Source of the DNA: Oerskovia rustica
Lineage (GTDB): Bacteria > Actinomycetota > Actinomycetes > Actinomycetales > Cellulomonadaceae
Reading direction: 5' to 3'
Assembly: GCF_014836555.1 (NCBI RefSeq)
Contig: NZ_JACSQQ010000012.1
Location: 62,447-122,311 of the forward strand
DNA: 59,865 nt
The notes under the pieces were generated by a model. It was given only the letters and a program-made list of their open reading frames with translations, did not search any database and had not been told where the DNA came from. Shown piece after piece: positions 1 to 7,078 of this stretch (position 1 is its first letter; each line of letters opens with the position of its first letter). Made by a program: the position numbers and the translations under genes.

Positions 1-181
1 CTCCCGGCCTCATGAGGCCAGGGGCGGGCCGTCTCCGTGCCGGGCGAGCGGCGGCGTCGGGACGCCCGTGCGGGCACCTGGTGCCGCGGGCGTCGCAGGA
101 CCGTGCCAGCGGGCGGCGCAGAGGCGTCCCACGCGTGCGCAGGCATGCCGGGGCTCGTCGTCGGTCCCTGCGTCCACGACG

Positions 182-214
182 CCGTCTGCGACGCCCTACG
201 GGCGCCGCAGACGG
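182..214 (+). terminator. Hairpin, probable terminator of the gene left of the window
   Basis: CCGTCTGCG at 182-190 pairs with CGCAGACGG at 206-214, and inside it CGCCC (192-196) pairs with GGGCG (200-204) around a 3-nt loop; one mismatch at 191/205. No T-tract follows, as is common in actinobacterial terminators. Confidence 0.6.
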
Positions 215-264
215 TCCCCTGCGGTGCCCTCACGCGCACGTGTCCGGGGGCACACCGCCCCCGG

Positions 265-293
265 TTCCTTCTGACGGATCGATGCCGTAGGAT
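265..293 (+). promoter_or_regulatory. Possible infA promoter
   Basis: TAGGAT at 288-293 is a good -10; the -35 candidate TTCCTT at 265-270 with a 17-nt spacer is poor. It lies just after the hairpin at 182-214, which suits the head of a new transcription unit. Confidence 0.35.
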
Positions 294-433
294 AGTCCGC
301 TGGGTGTAGTCCGCGTTCCCTGTTCGAGTTCAACCGACCGGGCAGCAGGGCGGAATGCACACGACGTCCACTCACCGGTCCTCGTAGAGCACGGGTGCGT
401 GGGAAGCAGTTCGGACGAGAGTTAGCGGAGGAT

Positions 434-655
434 ATGGCAAAGAAGGACGGTGTCATCGAGATCGAGGGCAGCGTGGTCGAGGCCCTGCCGAACGCGATGT
501 TCCGCGTGGAGCTGGCCAACGGGCACAAGGTTCTGGCTCACATCTCGGGCAAGATGCGACAGCACTACATCCGGATCCTCCCCGAGGACCGAGTGGTGGT
601 GGAGCTGAGCCCGTACGACCTGTCCCGTGGCCGGATCGTCTACCGCTACAAGTAG
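434..655 (+). CDS. infA: Translation initiation factor IF-1
   Basis: IF-1 binds the 30S A site and assists IF-2 and IF-3 during initiation. The 73-residue product is the full family length, one OB fold of the S1 type, with recognisable [13 protein letters not shown] and [18 protein letters not shown] segments. The ATG at 434 is chosen because the in-frame ATG at 395 would add 13 residues that IF-1 proteins lack. A GGAGG at 427-431 is only 2 nt from the ATG, closer than usual. The gene heads the run infA-rpmJ-rpsM-rpsK-rpoA-rplQ, the distal part of the large ribosomal protein cluster. Confidence 0.98.
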   Translation: MAKKDGVIEIEGSVVEALPNAMFRVELANGHKVLAHISGKMRQHYIRILPEDRVVVELSPYDLSRGRIVYRYK

Positions 656-740
656 TCGTCAAGAATCCACCACTCGAAACAACTGCTGCCGCAGGCCTGG
701 GTTCGCCCGCGCGTGCGTGCGGCGGCGGAGGAACAGACTG

Positions 741-854
741 ATGAAGGTCAAGCCCAGCGTCAAGAAGATCTGCGACAAGTGCAAGGTGATCCGCCGGCAC
801 GGTCGCGTCATGGTGATCTGCGAGAACCTGCGTCACAAGCAGCGCCAGGGCTGA
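741..854 (+). CDS. rpmJ: 50S ribosomal protein L36 (zinc-ribbon form)
   Basis: A 37-residue, highly basic protein of the large subunit. It is the zinc-binding (C+) paralog: C11, C14, C27 and H32 form the C-x2-C-x12-C-x4-H site, and the start [20 protein letters not shown] is typical. In actinobacteria the zinc-free paralog normally sits elsewhere and replaces this one under zinc starvation through Zur (established knowledge); no second copy is in the window. A GGAGGA lies at 727-732, 8 nt before the ATG. Located 85 nt after infA and 213 nt before rpsM. Confidence 0.97.
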   Translation: MKVKPSVKKICDKCKVIRRHGRVMVICENLRHKQRQG

Positions 855-1067
855 GTCCCCGGCGCTCCGGCGCACGGTGATGCAGGTCCGCGAGAGCGGA
901 CCGATCGCCGGCACCCTCGGGTGCCAACCAGCGCACCACCACGAACCTCACGGTCGGGCCGCACAGGCCCACTGAGGGGAACCCCCGGCTCGGAGGCCGG
1001 GGCCCGCAGCTCCGCGGGAAGATGGTGCGGTAGACCTCCGAACGAAGTAACAGGAGCCGGAAGGCAC

Positions 1068-1442
1068 ATGGCACGTCTTGTCGGCGTCGACCTCCCCCGC
1101 GAGAAGCGGCTCGAGATCGCGCTCACCTACATCTACGGCGTCGGCCGTACCCGCGCCCAGCAGACGCTGGCCGCCACCGGGATCTCCCCGGACGTTCGCG
1201 TGAAGGACCTCGGTGACACCGAGCTCGTCGCGCTGCGTGACTACCTCGAGGGCAACTACAAGCTCGAGGGTGACCTCCGCCGTGAGGTGGCTGCTGACAT
1301 TCGCCGCAAGGTCGAGATCGGCTGCTACGAGGGCCTGCGTCACCGCCGCGGCCTGCCCGTCCGCGGGCAGCGCACCAAGACCAACGCGCGTACCCGCAAG
1401 GGACCCAAGCGCACCGTGGCCGGCAAGAAGAAGGCCCGCTAA
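1068..1442 (+). CDS. rpsM: 30S ribosomal protein S13
   Basis: Small-subunit head protein that contacts the P-site tRNA and bridges to the 50S subunit. The 124-residue product has the usual N terminus [20 protein letters not shown], the helix-two-turn-helix region, the [14 protein letters not shown] block and a lysine/arginine-rich tail ([12 protein letters not shown]) that reaches the tRNA. The ATG at 1068 follows CAGGAG at 1051-1056; an upstream in-frame extension from 921 has no S13 similarity. Cotranscribed with rpsK 103 nt downstream by position. Confidence 0.98.
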   Translation: MARLVGVDLPREKRLEIALTYIYGVGRTRAQQTLAATGISPDVRVKDLGDTELVALRDYLEGNYKLEGDLRREVAADIRRKVEIGCYEGLRHRRGLPVRGQRTKTNARTRKGPKRTVAGKKKAR

Positions 1443-1545
1443 GCAGTAGTCCGTGGAACGCGTGCAGCGCGCCTGAGCCTCGAGCTCACCCGCGCGGCGC
1501 ACGCCGACCCGGTCCGAACACCTCAGACCAGGAGAAGATCCAGAA

Positions 1546-1950
1546 ATGCCTCCCAAGACTCGCGCCACCGCGGCCCGCAAGCCGCGCCGCAAGGACAAGA
1601 AGAACGTCCCCCACGGCCAGGCGCACATCAAGAGCACGTTCAACAACACGATCGTGTCGATCACCGACCCGACCGGTGCCGTCATCGCCTGGGCCTCGGC
1701 CGGGCACGTCGGCTTCAAGGGCTCGCGCAAGTCGACGCCGTTCGCCGCGCAGCTCGCTGCTGAGTCCGCGGCCCGCCGCGCCCAGGAGCACGGCGTCAAG
1801 AAGGTCGACGTCTTCGTCAAGGGCCCCGGCTCCGGCCGTGAGACCGCGATCCGTTCGCTCACCGCGACGGGCCTCGAGGTCGGCTCGATCCAGGACGTGA
1901 CGCCCCAGGCTCACAACGGCTGCCGCCCCCCCAAGCGTCGCCGCGTCTGA
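1546..1950 (+). CDS. rpsK: 30S ribosomal protein S11
   Basis: S11 lines the mRNA exit region of the 30S platform next to the 3' end of 16S rRNA. The 134-residue protein carries the canonical core, with [18 protein letters not shown] near residue 26 and the C-terminal [12 protein letters not shown]. The N terminus ([20 protein letters not shown]) is a basic actinobacterial extension. An AGGAGA lies at 1530-1535. In most bacteria rpsD would follow here; instead there is a 154-nt gap with two hairpins and then rpoA. Confidence 0.98.
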   Translation: MPPKTRATAARKPRRKDKKNVPHGQAHIKSTFNNTIVSITDPTGAVIAWASAGHVGFKGSRKSTPFAAQLAAESAARRAQEHGVKKVDVFVKGPGSGRETAIRSLTATGLEVGSIQDVTPQAHNGCRPPKRRRV

Positions 1951-1964
1951 TCCTCTGCTCCGCT

Positions 1965-2007
1965 CGTCGTCGCGCTGCCCCCGGCCCTGCCGGCCGGCGC
2001 GACGACG
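1965..2007 (+). terminator. Hairpin between rpsK and rpoA (first)
   Basis: CGTCGTCGCGC at 1965-1975 pairs with GCGCGACGACG at 1997-2007, an 11-bp stem; the loop contains a further CCGG/CCGG pairing. Together with the next hairpin it occupies the position where rpsD stands in other bacteria and could reduce read-through into rpoA. Confidence 0.45.
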
Positions 2008-2017
2008 GGCGCAGCAC

Positions 2018-2047
2018 CCTGGGCGGGTGGACAGAGTCCCGCCCAGG
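2018..2047 (+). terminator. Hairpin between rpsK and rpoA (second)
   Basis: CCTGGGCGGG (2018-2027) pairs with CCCGCCCAGG (2038-2047), a perfect 10-bp stem with a 10-nt loop, ending 57 nt before the rpoA start. Attenuator or processing site are both possible. Confidence 0.4.
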
Positions 2048-2104
2048 AGCACGCGTTGCCCGTGATGCGTCATATAGCGGACGCACACCGAAAGGAACAC
2101 ACCA

Positions 2105-3124
2105 GTGCTGATCGCACAGCGCCCCACCCTGACCGAAGAGGTCATCTCGGAGAACCGTTCGCGCTTCTCCATCGAGCCGCTCGAGCCTGGCTTCGGCTAC
2201 ACCCTCGGCAACTCGCTTCGTCGCACGCTGCTCTCGTCCATCCCGGGCGCTGCAGTGACCTCGATCCGCATCGACGGTGTCCTCCACGAGTTCACCACCG
2301 TTGCCGGTGTCAAGGAAGACGTCACCGAGATCATCCTCAACATCAAGAACCTCGTGGTCTCCTCGGAGAACGACGAGCCGGTCGTGATGTACCTGCGCAA
2401 GCAGGGTGCTGGCGCGGTCACCGCCGCGGACATCGTCCCGCCGGCGGGCGTGGAGGTCCACAACCCGGACCTGCACATCGCCACCCTCAACGACAAGGGC
2501 AAGCTCGAGATCGAGCTGACGGTCGAGCGTGGACGTGGCTACGTCTCCGCGAACCAGAACAAGTCCTTCGACGCCGAGATCGGCCGTGTTCCCGTCGACT
2601 CGATCTACTCGCCGGTCCTCAAGGTCACGTACAAGGTCGAGGCGACCCGCGTCGAGCAGCGCACCGACTTCGACAAGCTGATCGTCGACGTCGAGACGAA
2701 GCAGGCGATCTCCCCGCGCGACGCGCTGGCCTCGGCCGGCAAGACGCTCGTCGAGCTCTTCGGCCTCGCCCGTGAGCTCAACGTCGAGGCCGAGGGCATC
2801 GAGATCGGCCCGTCCCCGACGGACGCCGCGCTCGCTGCGGACCTCGCGCTCCCGATCGAGGAGCTCAACCTCACGATCCGTTCGTACAACTGCCTCAAGC
2901 GCGAGGGCATCCACCAGGTCGGCGAGCTCGTCGCTCGCAGCGAGGCAGACCTGCTGGACATCCGGAACTTCGGCGCGAAGTCCATCAACGAGGTCAAGGA
3001 GAAGCTCGCAGAGCTCGGCCTGAACCTCAAGGACTCGCCGCTGGACTTCGACCCCTCCACGGCGGACTACTACGAGGCCGACGAGGACGAGGCGACGTTC
3101 TCCGACGGGCAGCAGCAGTTCTGA
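2105..3124 (+). CDS. rpoA: DNA-directed RNA polymerase subunit alpha
   Basis: The alpha subunit dimerises to nucleate RNA polymerase assembly. The 339-residue protein has the N-terminal assembly domain (about 1-235, with [20 protein letters not shown] near residue 25) and the C-terminal helix-hairpin-helix domain (about 255-320, [17 protein letters not shown]) that touches upstream promoter DNA and activators. Start is GTG at 2105, 7 nt after AAAGGAA. The last 25 residues are acidic ([11 protein letters not shown]). Its 5' flank, unlike the other gaps in the cluster, holds two hairpins, so expression may be partly uncoupled from rpsK. Confidence 0.98.
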   Translation: MLIAQRPTLTEEVISENRSRFSIEPLEPGFGYTLGNSLRRTLLSSIPGAAVTSIRIDGVLHEFTTVAGVKEDVTEIILNIKNLVVSSENDEPVVMYLRKQGAGAVTAADIVPPAGVEVHNPDLHIATLNDKGKLEIELTVERGRGYVSANQNKSFDAEIGRVPVDSIYSPVLKVTYKVEATRVEQRTDFDKLIVDVETKQAISPRDALASAGKTLVELFGLARELNVEAEGIEIGPSPTDAALAADLALPIEELNLTIRSYNCLKREGIHQVGELVARSEADLLDIRNFGAKSINEVKEKLAELGLNLKDSPLDFDPSTADYYEADEDEATFSDGQQQF

Positions 3125-3180
3125 CCTTCCGTGCTCGCGGCTCGGCCGCACGCACGATCCACTTCTAAGGAGCAAGATCA

Positions 3181-3726
3181 ATGCCTACCCCCACCAAGGG
3201 TCCGCGGCTCGGCGGTGGCCCGGCTCACGAGCGTCTCATCCTCGCGAACCTGTCCACGCAGCTCTTCGAGCACGGCCGCATCACGACGACCGAGACCAAG
3301 GCCAAGCGCCTGCGTCCGGTGGCCGAGCGCCTCATCACGTTCGCGAAGCGCGGTGACCTGGCGGCTCGTCGTCGCGTCATGACCGTCGTCCGCGACAAGT
3401 CCGTCGTGCACACGCTGTTCACCGAGATCGCCCCGCAGATGGCGGAGCGCAACGGTGGCTACACGCGCATCACGAAGGTCGGCAACCGCAAGGGCGACAA
3501 CGCCCCCATGGCCGTCATCGAGCTCGTGACCGAGCCCGTCAGCCCCAAGCAGGCCGTCGTCCGCGAGGCCGAGAAGGCCACGAAGAAGACCAGCAAGCCC
3601 AAGGCCGCCAAGGTCGAGGACGCTCCCGTCGAGGACGCCACGATCGAGGACGCACCCGTCGTCGAGGACGCTCCCGTCGTGGAGGACGCCCCCGTCGAGG
3701 ACGCCAAGGACTCGAAGGAGAAGTGA
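3181..3726 (+). CDS. rplQ: 50S ribosomal protein L17 with an acidic repeat tail
   Basis: L17 lies near the peptide exit tunnel. Residues 1-118 are the normal bacterial L17 ([20 protein letters not shown], then the helix around [19 protein letters not shown]). The usual length is 115-130 residues; this one is 181. The extra part has a lysine-rich stretch (128-144) followed by about five copies of a VEDAP(V) unit (145-175) and ends DAKDSKEK. Longer L17 tails are known in actinobacteria, but the repeated acidic unit is notable. An AAGGAG (3166-3171) gives a 9-nt spacing to the ATG. Last gene of the cluster; a strong terminator follows. Confidence 0.97.
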   Translation: MPTPTKGPRLGGGPAHERLILANLSTQLFEHGRITTTETKAKRLRPVAERLITFAKRGDLAARRRVMTVVRDKSVVHTLFTEIAPQMAERNGGYTRITKVGNRKGDNAPMAVIELVTEPVSPKQAVVREAEKATKKTSKPKAAKVEDAPVEDATIEDAPVVEDAPVVEDAPVEDAKDSKEK

Positions 3727-3759
3727 TCCCGCCCCGGCTCTGCCGGACGGGTTCCTCCT

Positions 3760-3793
3760 GAAGGGCCCGGCCCCATCTGGTGCCGGGCCCTTC
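3760..3793 (+). terminator. Terminator of the ribosomal/rpoA operon
   Basis: GAAGGGCCCGGC (3760-3771) and GCCGGGCCCTTC (3782-3793) form a perfect 12-bp stem with a 10-nt loop, 33 nt after the rplQ stop. Confidence 0.85.
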
Positions 3794-3852
3794 GGCGTGC
3801 CCGGCGGCGGGCGCTCGACCGCGGACGCGCGGCCACGGCAGGCCCGACGCCG

Positions 3853-3912
3853 GCCGCCGGTCACCCCGACGTCAGCCGCCGGTCACCCCGACGTCAGCCG
3901 CCGGTCACCCCG
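3853..3912. repeat. 22-bp tandem repeat, 2.7 copies (locus 1)
   Basis: Unit GCCGCCGGTCACCCCGACGT plus CA at 3853-3874 is repeated exactly at 3875-3896 and for 16 nt at 3897-3912. It lies between the L17 terminator and the promoter of the hydrolase. It shares a GTCACC core and the 22-bp period with loci at 6978, 20901 and 22761. Confidence 0.85.
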
Positions 3913-3975
3913 GCGCCGGCCGCCGGTGGTCGGTGGCCCCCGGGTGCCTGCGGTACGCCAGGCGCTGGGTGCCTC

Positions 3976-3981
3976 TAGATT
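3976..3981 (+). promoter_or_regulatory. Leaderless -10 of the alpha/beta hydrolase
   Basis: TAGATT lies 7 nt before the ATG at 3989 in a locally AT-richer patch; no ribosome-binding site is present between them. No clear -35. Confidence 0.6.
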
Positions 3982-3988
3982 GGTCCGT

Positions 3989-4711
3989 ATGGGTCTGCCG
4001 GTGCTGTTCGTCCACGGTTCGCGTACGTCCCGCACGATGTGGCGGGCGCAGCTCGAGGCCATGGACCGTGCGGACATCGTGGCCGAGGCCGTGGACCTGC
4101 CGGGTCACGGCGAGCGGACGGGCGAGACGTTCACCCTCGACGGTGCCGTGGCGACCGTCTCCGGGGCTGTGGACGACCTGGGGGGCCGGGCGCTCGTCGT
4201 CGGGCTCTCGCTCGGTGGGTACGTGGGGATCGAGCACCGCGCGCGCTTTCCCGAGCAGGTCGCGGGTCTTGTCGCGGCGAGCTGTTGCACGGTGCCGGCG
4301 TCCCGGTTGCGCGTCGCCTGGCGCGTCGCGGCGGACCGTATCGAGAGGCTGCCCGACAACGGTGCGGCCCTCAACCAGGCGCTCGTGCGCAGGACCTTGC
4401 CCGCGGCCGGCGTCGAGGACATCGGTGCGGGCGGCTTCGCGCTGACGACCATGACGGCGATCCTCGACGAGGTCGGGCGCACGGAGCCCCTGGCGGCGCT
4501 GTCGGCGACGGACTCTCCCGTGTGGTTCGTCAACGGGCGGTGGGACCACTTCCGGTTCGGGGAGCGCGCCTACCTCGCGGCCGCGCACTCGGGTGGCGCG
4601 CGGGCCGAGCTCGTCGTGGTTCCGGGGGCCAAGCACCTCGTGAGCCTCGACCGGCCCGTGGCGTTCACCCGGGCCGTCCTCGCAGCCCACCACGAGCTGG
4701 ACCCGTCCTAG
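3989..4711 (+). CDS. Alpha/beta-fold hydrolase
   Basis: A 240-residue enzyme of the alpha/beta hydrolase superfamily. The early strand LPVLFVHG precedes the oxyanion region, the nucleophile elbow is G72-L73-S74-L75-G76, the likely acid is D186 in NGRWDHF, and the likely base is H216 in PGAKHLVSL. The cap region (about 100-165) gives no substrate clue. The layout resembles carboxylesterases and 3-oxoadipate enol-lactonase-like proteins, but no neighbour supports a pathway. I start at ATG 3989 because of the leaderless -10 just upstream; longer in-frame starts (3797) would run through the 22-bp repeats. The stop codon is one base from the stop of the convergent glucokinase gene. Confidence 0.85.
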   Translation: MGLPVLFVHGSRTSRTMWRAQLEAMDRADIVAEAVDLPGHGERTGETFTLDGAVATVSGAVDDLGGRALVVGLSLGGYVGIEHRARFPEQVAGLVAASCCTVPASRLRVAWRVAADRIERLPDNGAALNQALVRRTLPAAGVEDIGAGGFALTTMTAILDEVGRTEPLAALSATDSPVWFVNGRWDHFRFGERAYLAAAHSGGARAELVVVPGAKHLVSLDRPVAFTRAVLAAHHELDPS

Positions 4712-4712
4712 C

Positions 4713-5498
4713 TCAGACGAGCGTCAGGTCCCACGCCCTGGCACCGCCCACGAGCGCCGCCGAGTTGGGGACGACCACGACGTCGTCGCCCAGGCGTTCG
4801 AGCGCGGACGGCGTGATCTGGCGCGAGTTGCCCCCGCCCAGGTAGAGCCGGTCCCACCAGAACACGGGGCGCAGTCCTTCGACGAGAGCGACGACGCGCC
4901 GTGACCAGAGGCCGTTCCCGAGCCGCCGCCGCTCGACCTCGCCGATGTACTCGTCGTACGTCGTGCCGCGCCGCACGGGCGCGTGCGACCACTCGAGGTG
5001 CGGGGCGAGGCGTCCGCCGTGGAACAGTGCCGACCCCAGCCCGGTCCCGAGCGTGAGCACGAGCTCGAGGCCCGACGCCGCGACGACACCGGCCCCGTGC
5101 ACCTCCGCGTCGTTGAGGACGAGCGCAGGCATCCCGAGGCGTTCGCTCACCGCCGCCTGGACGTCGAAGCTGGCCCACTGCTCGGCCAGGGCGGGGTCGA
5201 CCCTGCTGCGCGGTCCCGAGCGCGTGATGTAGTGCGGGGTGTGCACGACGACGCCGCGGCGGATCATGCCCGGCATGCCGACGGTGACGCGGACCGCGGG
5301 GGGCAGGCGGTCGGCGATCTGCGCGATGACGTCGACCAGGAGGGACGGCGGCAGGGGATAGGGCGTCGGGACCCGGACGGCGGCGGCGTGCGCGGTCCCC
5401 GCGGCATCGAGCACGTTGGCCTTGATGCCGCCCCCGCCGCAGTCCACCGCGAGGGTGCGCAGCTCGGGGGAGTCGGGGTCGGAGGAGCGTTCGGGCAT
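4713..5498 (-). CDS. ppgK: ROK-family polyphosphate-type glucokinase
   Basis: Probable polyphosphate/ATP glucokinase, phosphorylating glucose to glucose-6-phosphate. The 261-residue length and the lack of the ROK zinc motif (C-x-C-G-x2-G-C) match the actinobacterial PpgK group. Seen: phosphate-1 loop AVDCGGGGIKANVLD (17-31), in which the usual GGT is GGG; catalytic Asp D130 in LNDAEVHGAG; adenosine/phosphate-2 motif GTGLGSAL (151-158). The altered phosphate loop means polyphosphate use is not certain; a sugar kinase of another specificity remains possible. Convergent with the upstream hydrolase, divergent from truA. Confidence 0.8.
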   Translation of the reverse strand: MPERSSDPDSPELRTLAVDCGGGGIKANVLDAAGTAHAAAVRVPTPYPLPPSLLVDVIAQIADRLPPAVRVTVGMPGMIRRGVVVHTPHYITRSGPRSRVDPALAEQWASFDVQAAVSERLGMPALVLNDAEVHGAGVVAASGLELVLTLGTGLGSALFHGGRLAPHLEWSHAPVRRGTTYDEYIGEVERRRLGNGLWSRRVVALVEGLRPVFWWDRLYLGGGNSRQITPSALERLGDDVVVVPNSAALVGGARAWDLTLV

Positions 5499-5504
5499 GT
5501 CAGC

Positions 5505-5510
5505 ACAGTA
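5505..5510 (-). promoter_or_regulatory. Leaderless -10 of ppgK
   Basis: Reading the minus strand, TACTGT is followed by 6 nt (GCTGAC) and the ATG at 5498. It is only 8 bp from the opposing truA -10. Confidence 0.6.
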
Positions 5511-5518
5511 TCGGGCGC

Positions 5519-5524
5519 TAGCGT
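5519..5524 (+). promoter_or_regulatory. Leaderless -10 of truA
   Basis: TAGCGT lies 8 nt before the GTG at 5533. The ppgK and truA promoters overlap back to back within 34 bp. Confidence 0.5.
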
Positions 5525-5532
5525 AGGTGCAC

Positions 5533-6441
5533 GTGACGAACGAGCAGCCGGTCCGTGTCCGCCTGGACCTCGCCTACCAGGGCACGGCCTTCGCCGGGTG
5601 GGCCCGCCAGCCCGGCCTGCGGACGGTCGAGGGTGCGCTCGAGGACGGGCTGGGACAGATCCTGCGGGGCGACCCGCCGCGCCTGACGGTCGCGGGCCGC
5701 ACCGACGCGGGGGTCCATGCGCGGGGTCAGGTGGCGCACGTCGACCTGCCGAGGGCCGCGTGGGACGCGATGCCGGGCCGCTCGGACCGCACCCCGGGCG
5801 ACGCGCTCGTCGCGCGCCTCGGGGGAGTGCTGCCGGGGGACGTCGTGGTGCACCGGGCCACGCCCGCTCCGGAGGGGTTCGACGCGCGCTTCTCGGCGCT
5901 GTACCGCAGCTACACGTTCCGCATCGTCGACGACCCTGCCCTGCGCGACCCCCTGCGCCGTGAGTGGGTCCTGTGGAACCGGAAGCCGCTCGACGCCGAC
6001 GCCATGCACGAGGCGCTCCAGCCGCTGCTCGGGGTCAGGGACTTCGCGGCCTACTGCAAGCCGCGGCCGGGTGCGACCACGATCCGCGAGCTCCAGCACC
6101 TGTCGTGGGAGCGGGCGACCGACGGGCCCGACGCGGGGCTCGTCGTCGCGCACGTCCGTGCGGACGCGTTCTGCCACAACATGGTCCGTGCGCTGGTCGG
6201 CGCGTCGGTCGCCGTGGGGGAGGGGCGTCGTCCCGGCTCCGGGCCGCCCCCGGTCCTGGCGGCGCGGCGCCGGGGCGCGGGGGCCGGCGTCGTGCCGCCG
6301 CACGGCCTGGTCCTCGAGGCCGTCACGTACCCGCCCGACGACGAGCTCGCGGCCAGGGCCGAGCGCGTCCGCGCGGTCCGCATGGACGAGGACGTCTGGG
6401 ACGCCGCGACCGAGGGGGCGCCGGAGGCCCGCCGGTCGTAG
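5533..6441 (+). CDS. truA: tRNA pseudouridine(38-40) synthase TruA
   Basis: Isomerises uridines 38-40 in the anticodon stem-loop of tRNAs. The 302-residue protein shows LDLAYQGTAFAGWARQPG (11-28) and the catalytic motif AGRTDAGVHARGQ with Asp D58; the second half contains FAAYCKPRPG and the CHNMVRALVG block. The GTG at 5533 fits the leaderless -10 better than the GTG at 5527, which would add two residues. Often found right after rplQ; here two genes intervene. A small palindrome (CGTAGCGCCTACG, 6437-6449) contains both its stop codon and that of the convergent DUF5709 gene. Confidence 0.95.
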   Translation: MTNEQPVRVRLDLAYQGTAFAGWARQPGLRTVEGALEDGLGQILRGDPPRLTVAGRTDAGVHARGQVAHVDLPRAAWDAMPGRSDRTPGDALVARLGGVLPGDVVVHRATPAPEGFDARFSALYRSYTFRIVDDPALRDPLRREWVLWNRKPLDADAMHEALQPLLGVRDFAAYCKPRPGATTIRELQHLSWERATDGPDAGLVVAHVRADAFCHNMVRALVGASVAVGEGRRPGSGPPPVLAARRRGAGAGVVPPHGLVLEAVTYPPDDELAARAERVRAVRMDEDVWDAATEGAPEARRS

Positions 6442-6444
6442 CGC

Positions 6445-6843
6445 CTACGGCTCCTCGACGATGTGGATCGCGGCCTCCTCCGCGCTCGCCGCGGCGCCGT
6501 CGATCCCGGCGTCGTCGGCGTACGTGTCGTTGACGCGGCCGTCGAGCGCGTCAGGGTCCGCCACGAGGCGGCCCGACCGCGTGGTGTCCGGCCGGTCGAG
6601 CGGGTCGGCGTCCCAGTCCTCGGGCTCCTCGTCGGCGAGGCGCTGGTCGAGCGACTCGCCGTCCTCCTCGAGGCGCTCAGGGTGCGCGTAGGTCAGGGGG
6701 GCGCGCTCGGGCGGCGCGTACCCCTCGTCGAGCACGTCGTCGACGCCGCGGTCGACCAGGGTGTCGTCGCGCTGGAGCTGGTCGGAGTCGCCCTCGGTGC
6801 CGAGGGCGGGATCGGTCCGGGTGGCGGGGGTGTCGTCGCTCAT
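6445..6843 (-). CDS. DUF5709 family protein
   Basis: A 132-residue, very acidic, probably disordered actinobacterial protein of unknown function. Family marks are the DDTLVDRGVDDVLDEGYAPP block (27-46), ESLDQRLADEEPE (64-76), a GRLVADPD segment and the end DDAGIDGAAASAEEAAIHIV. No membrane segment or catalytic signature. The start is the ATG at 6843; a CAGTGT hexamer 6 nt upstream on the minus strand could be a weak leaderless -10. Function cannot be inferred from its neighbours. Confidence 0.85.
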   Translation of the reverse strand: MSDDTPATRTDPALGTEGDSDQLQRDDTLVDRGVDDVLDEGYAPPERAPLTYAHPERLEEDGESLDQRLADEEPEDWDADPLDRPDTTRSGRLVADPDALDGRVNDTYADDAGIDGAAASAEEAAIHIVEEP

Positions 6844-6977
6844 CCCTCCACACTGTCACCGGCGGGGCGTTCTCGCAGCCCGCGTGGGGCACCGGACGGG
6901 TGCTGCGCTGCCCGACGGCGGAGCGCGCCGGGGTGCGGCGGTGCGCTCGGCAGGCGGGCACCCTGGGCGGTCATACG

Positions 6978-7033
6978 CGTCACCGTCGGTCGGCGGGTGC
7001 GTCACCGTCGGCGGTCAGGTACGTCACCGTCGG
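6978..7033. repeat. 22-bp tandem repeat, 3 copies (locus 2)
   Basis: CGTCACCGTCGG occurs at 6978-6989, 7000-7011 and 7022-7033, exactly 22 bp apart, with partly conserved 10-bp intervals. It lies in the gap before the ABC-F gene. Confidence 0.85.
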
Positions 7034-7078
7034 CGAAAGGAGTCGTCAACAGGGGCCGCGGGCAGGGAGGATGAGCCC

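Larger units (their letters stand above)
1..433. other. Non-coding region upstream of infA
   Basis: No convincing gene. Open frames here are GC-rich shadows without recognisable protein sequence. Positions 6-19 are a 14-nt perfect palindrome (GGCCTCATGAGGCC). A strong hairpin at 182-214 and a weak promoter at 265-293 divide the region into the tail of the gene outside the window (map in many actinobacteria, inference) and the infA leader of about 130 nt. Confidence 0.6.

Noticed and set aside
1951-2104. Remnant rpsD between rpsK and rpoA
   Set aside because: No segment of S4-like sequence in any frame; only 154 nt with two hairpins.
6761-7078. N-terminal extension of the ABC-F protein by 106 residues
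   Set aside because: The extension would translate the 22-bp repeats and antisense of the DUF5709 gene; a good ribosome-binding site precedes GTG 7079.
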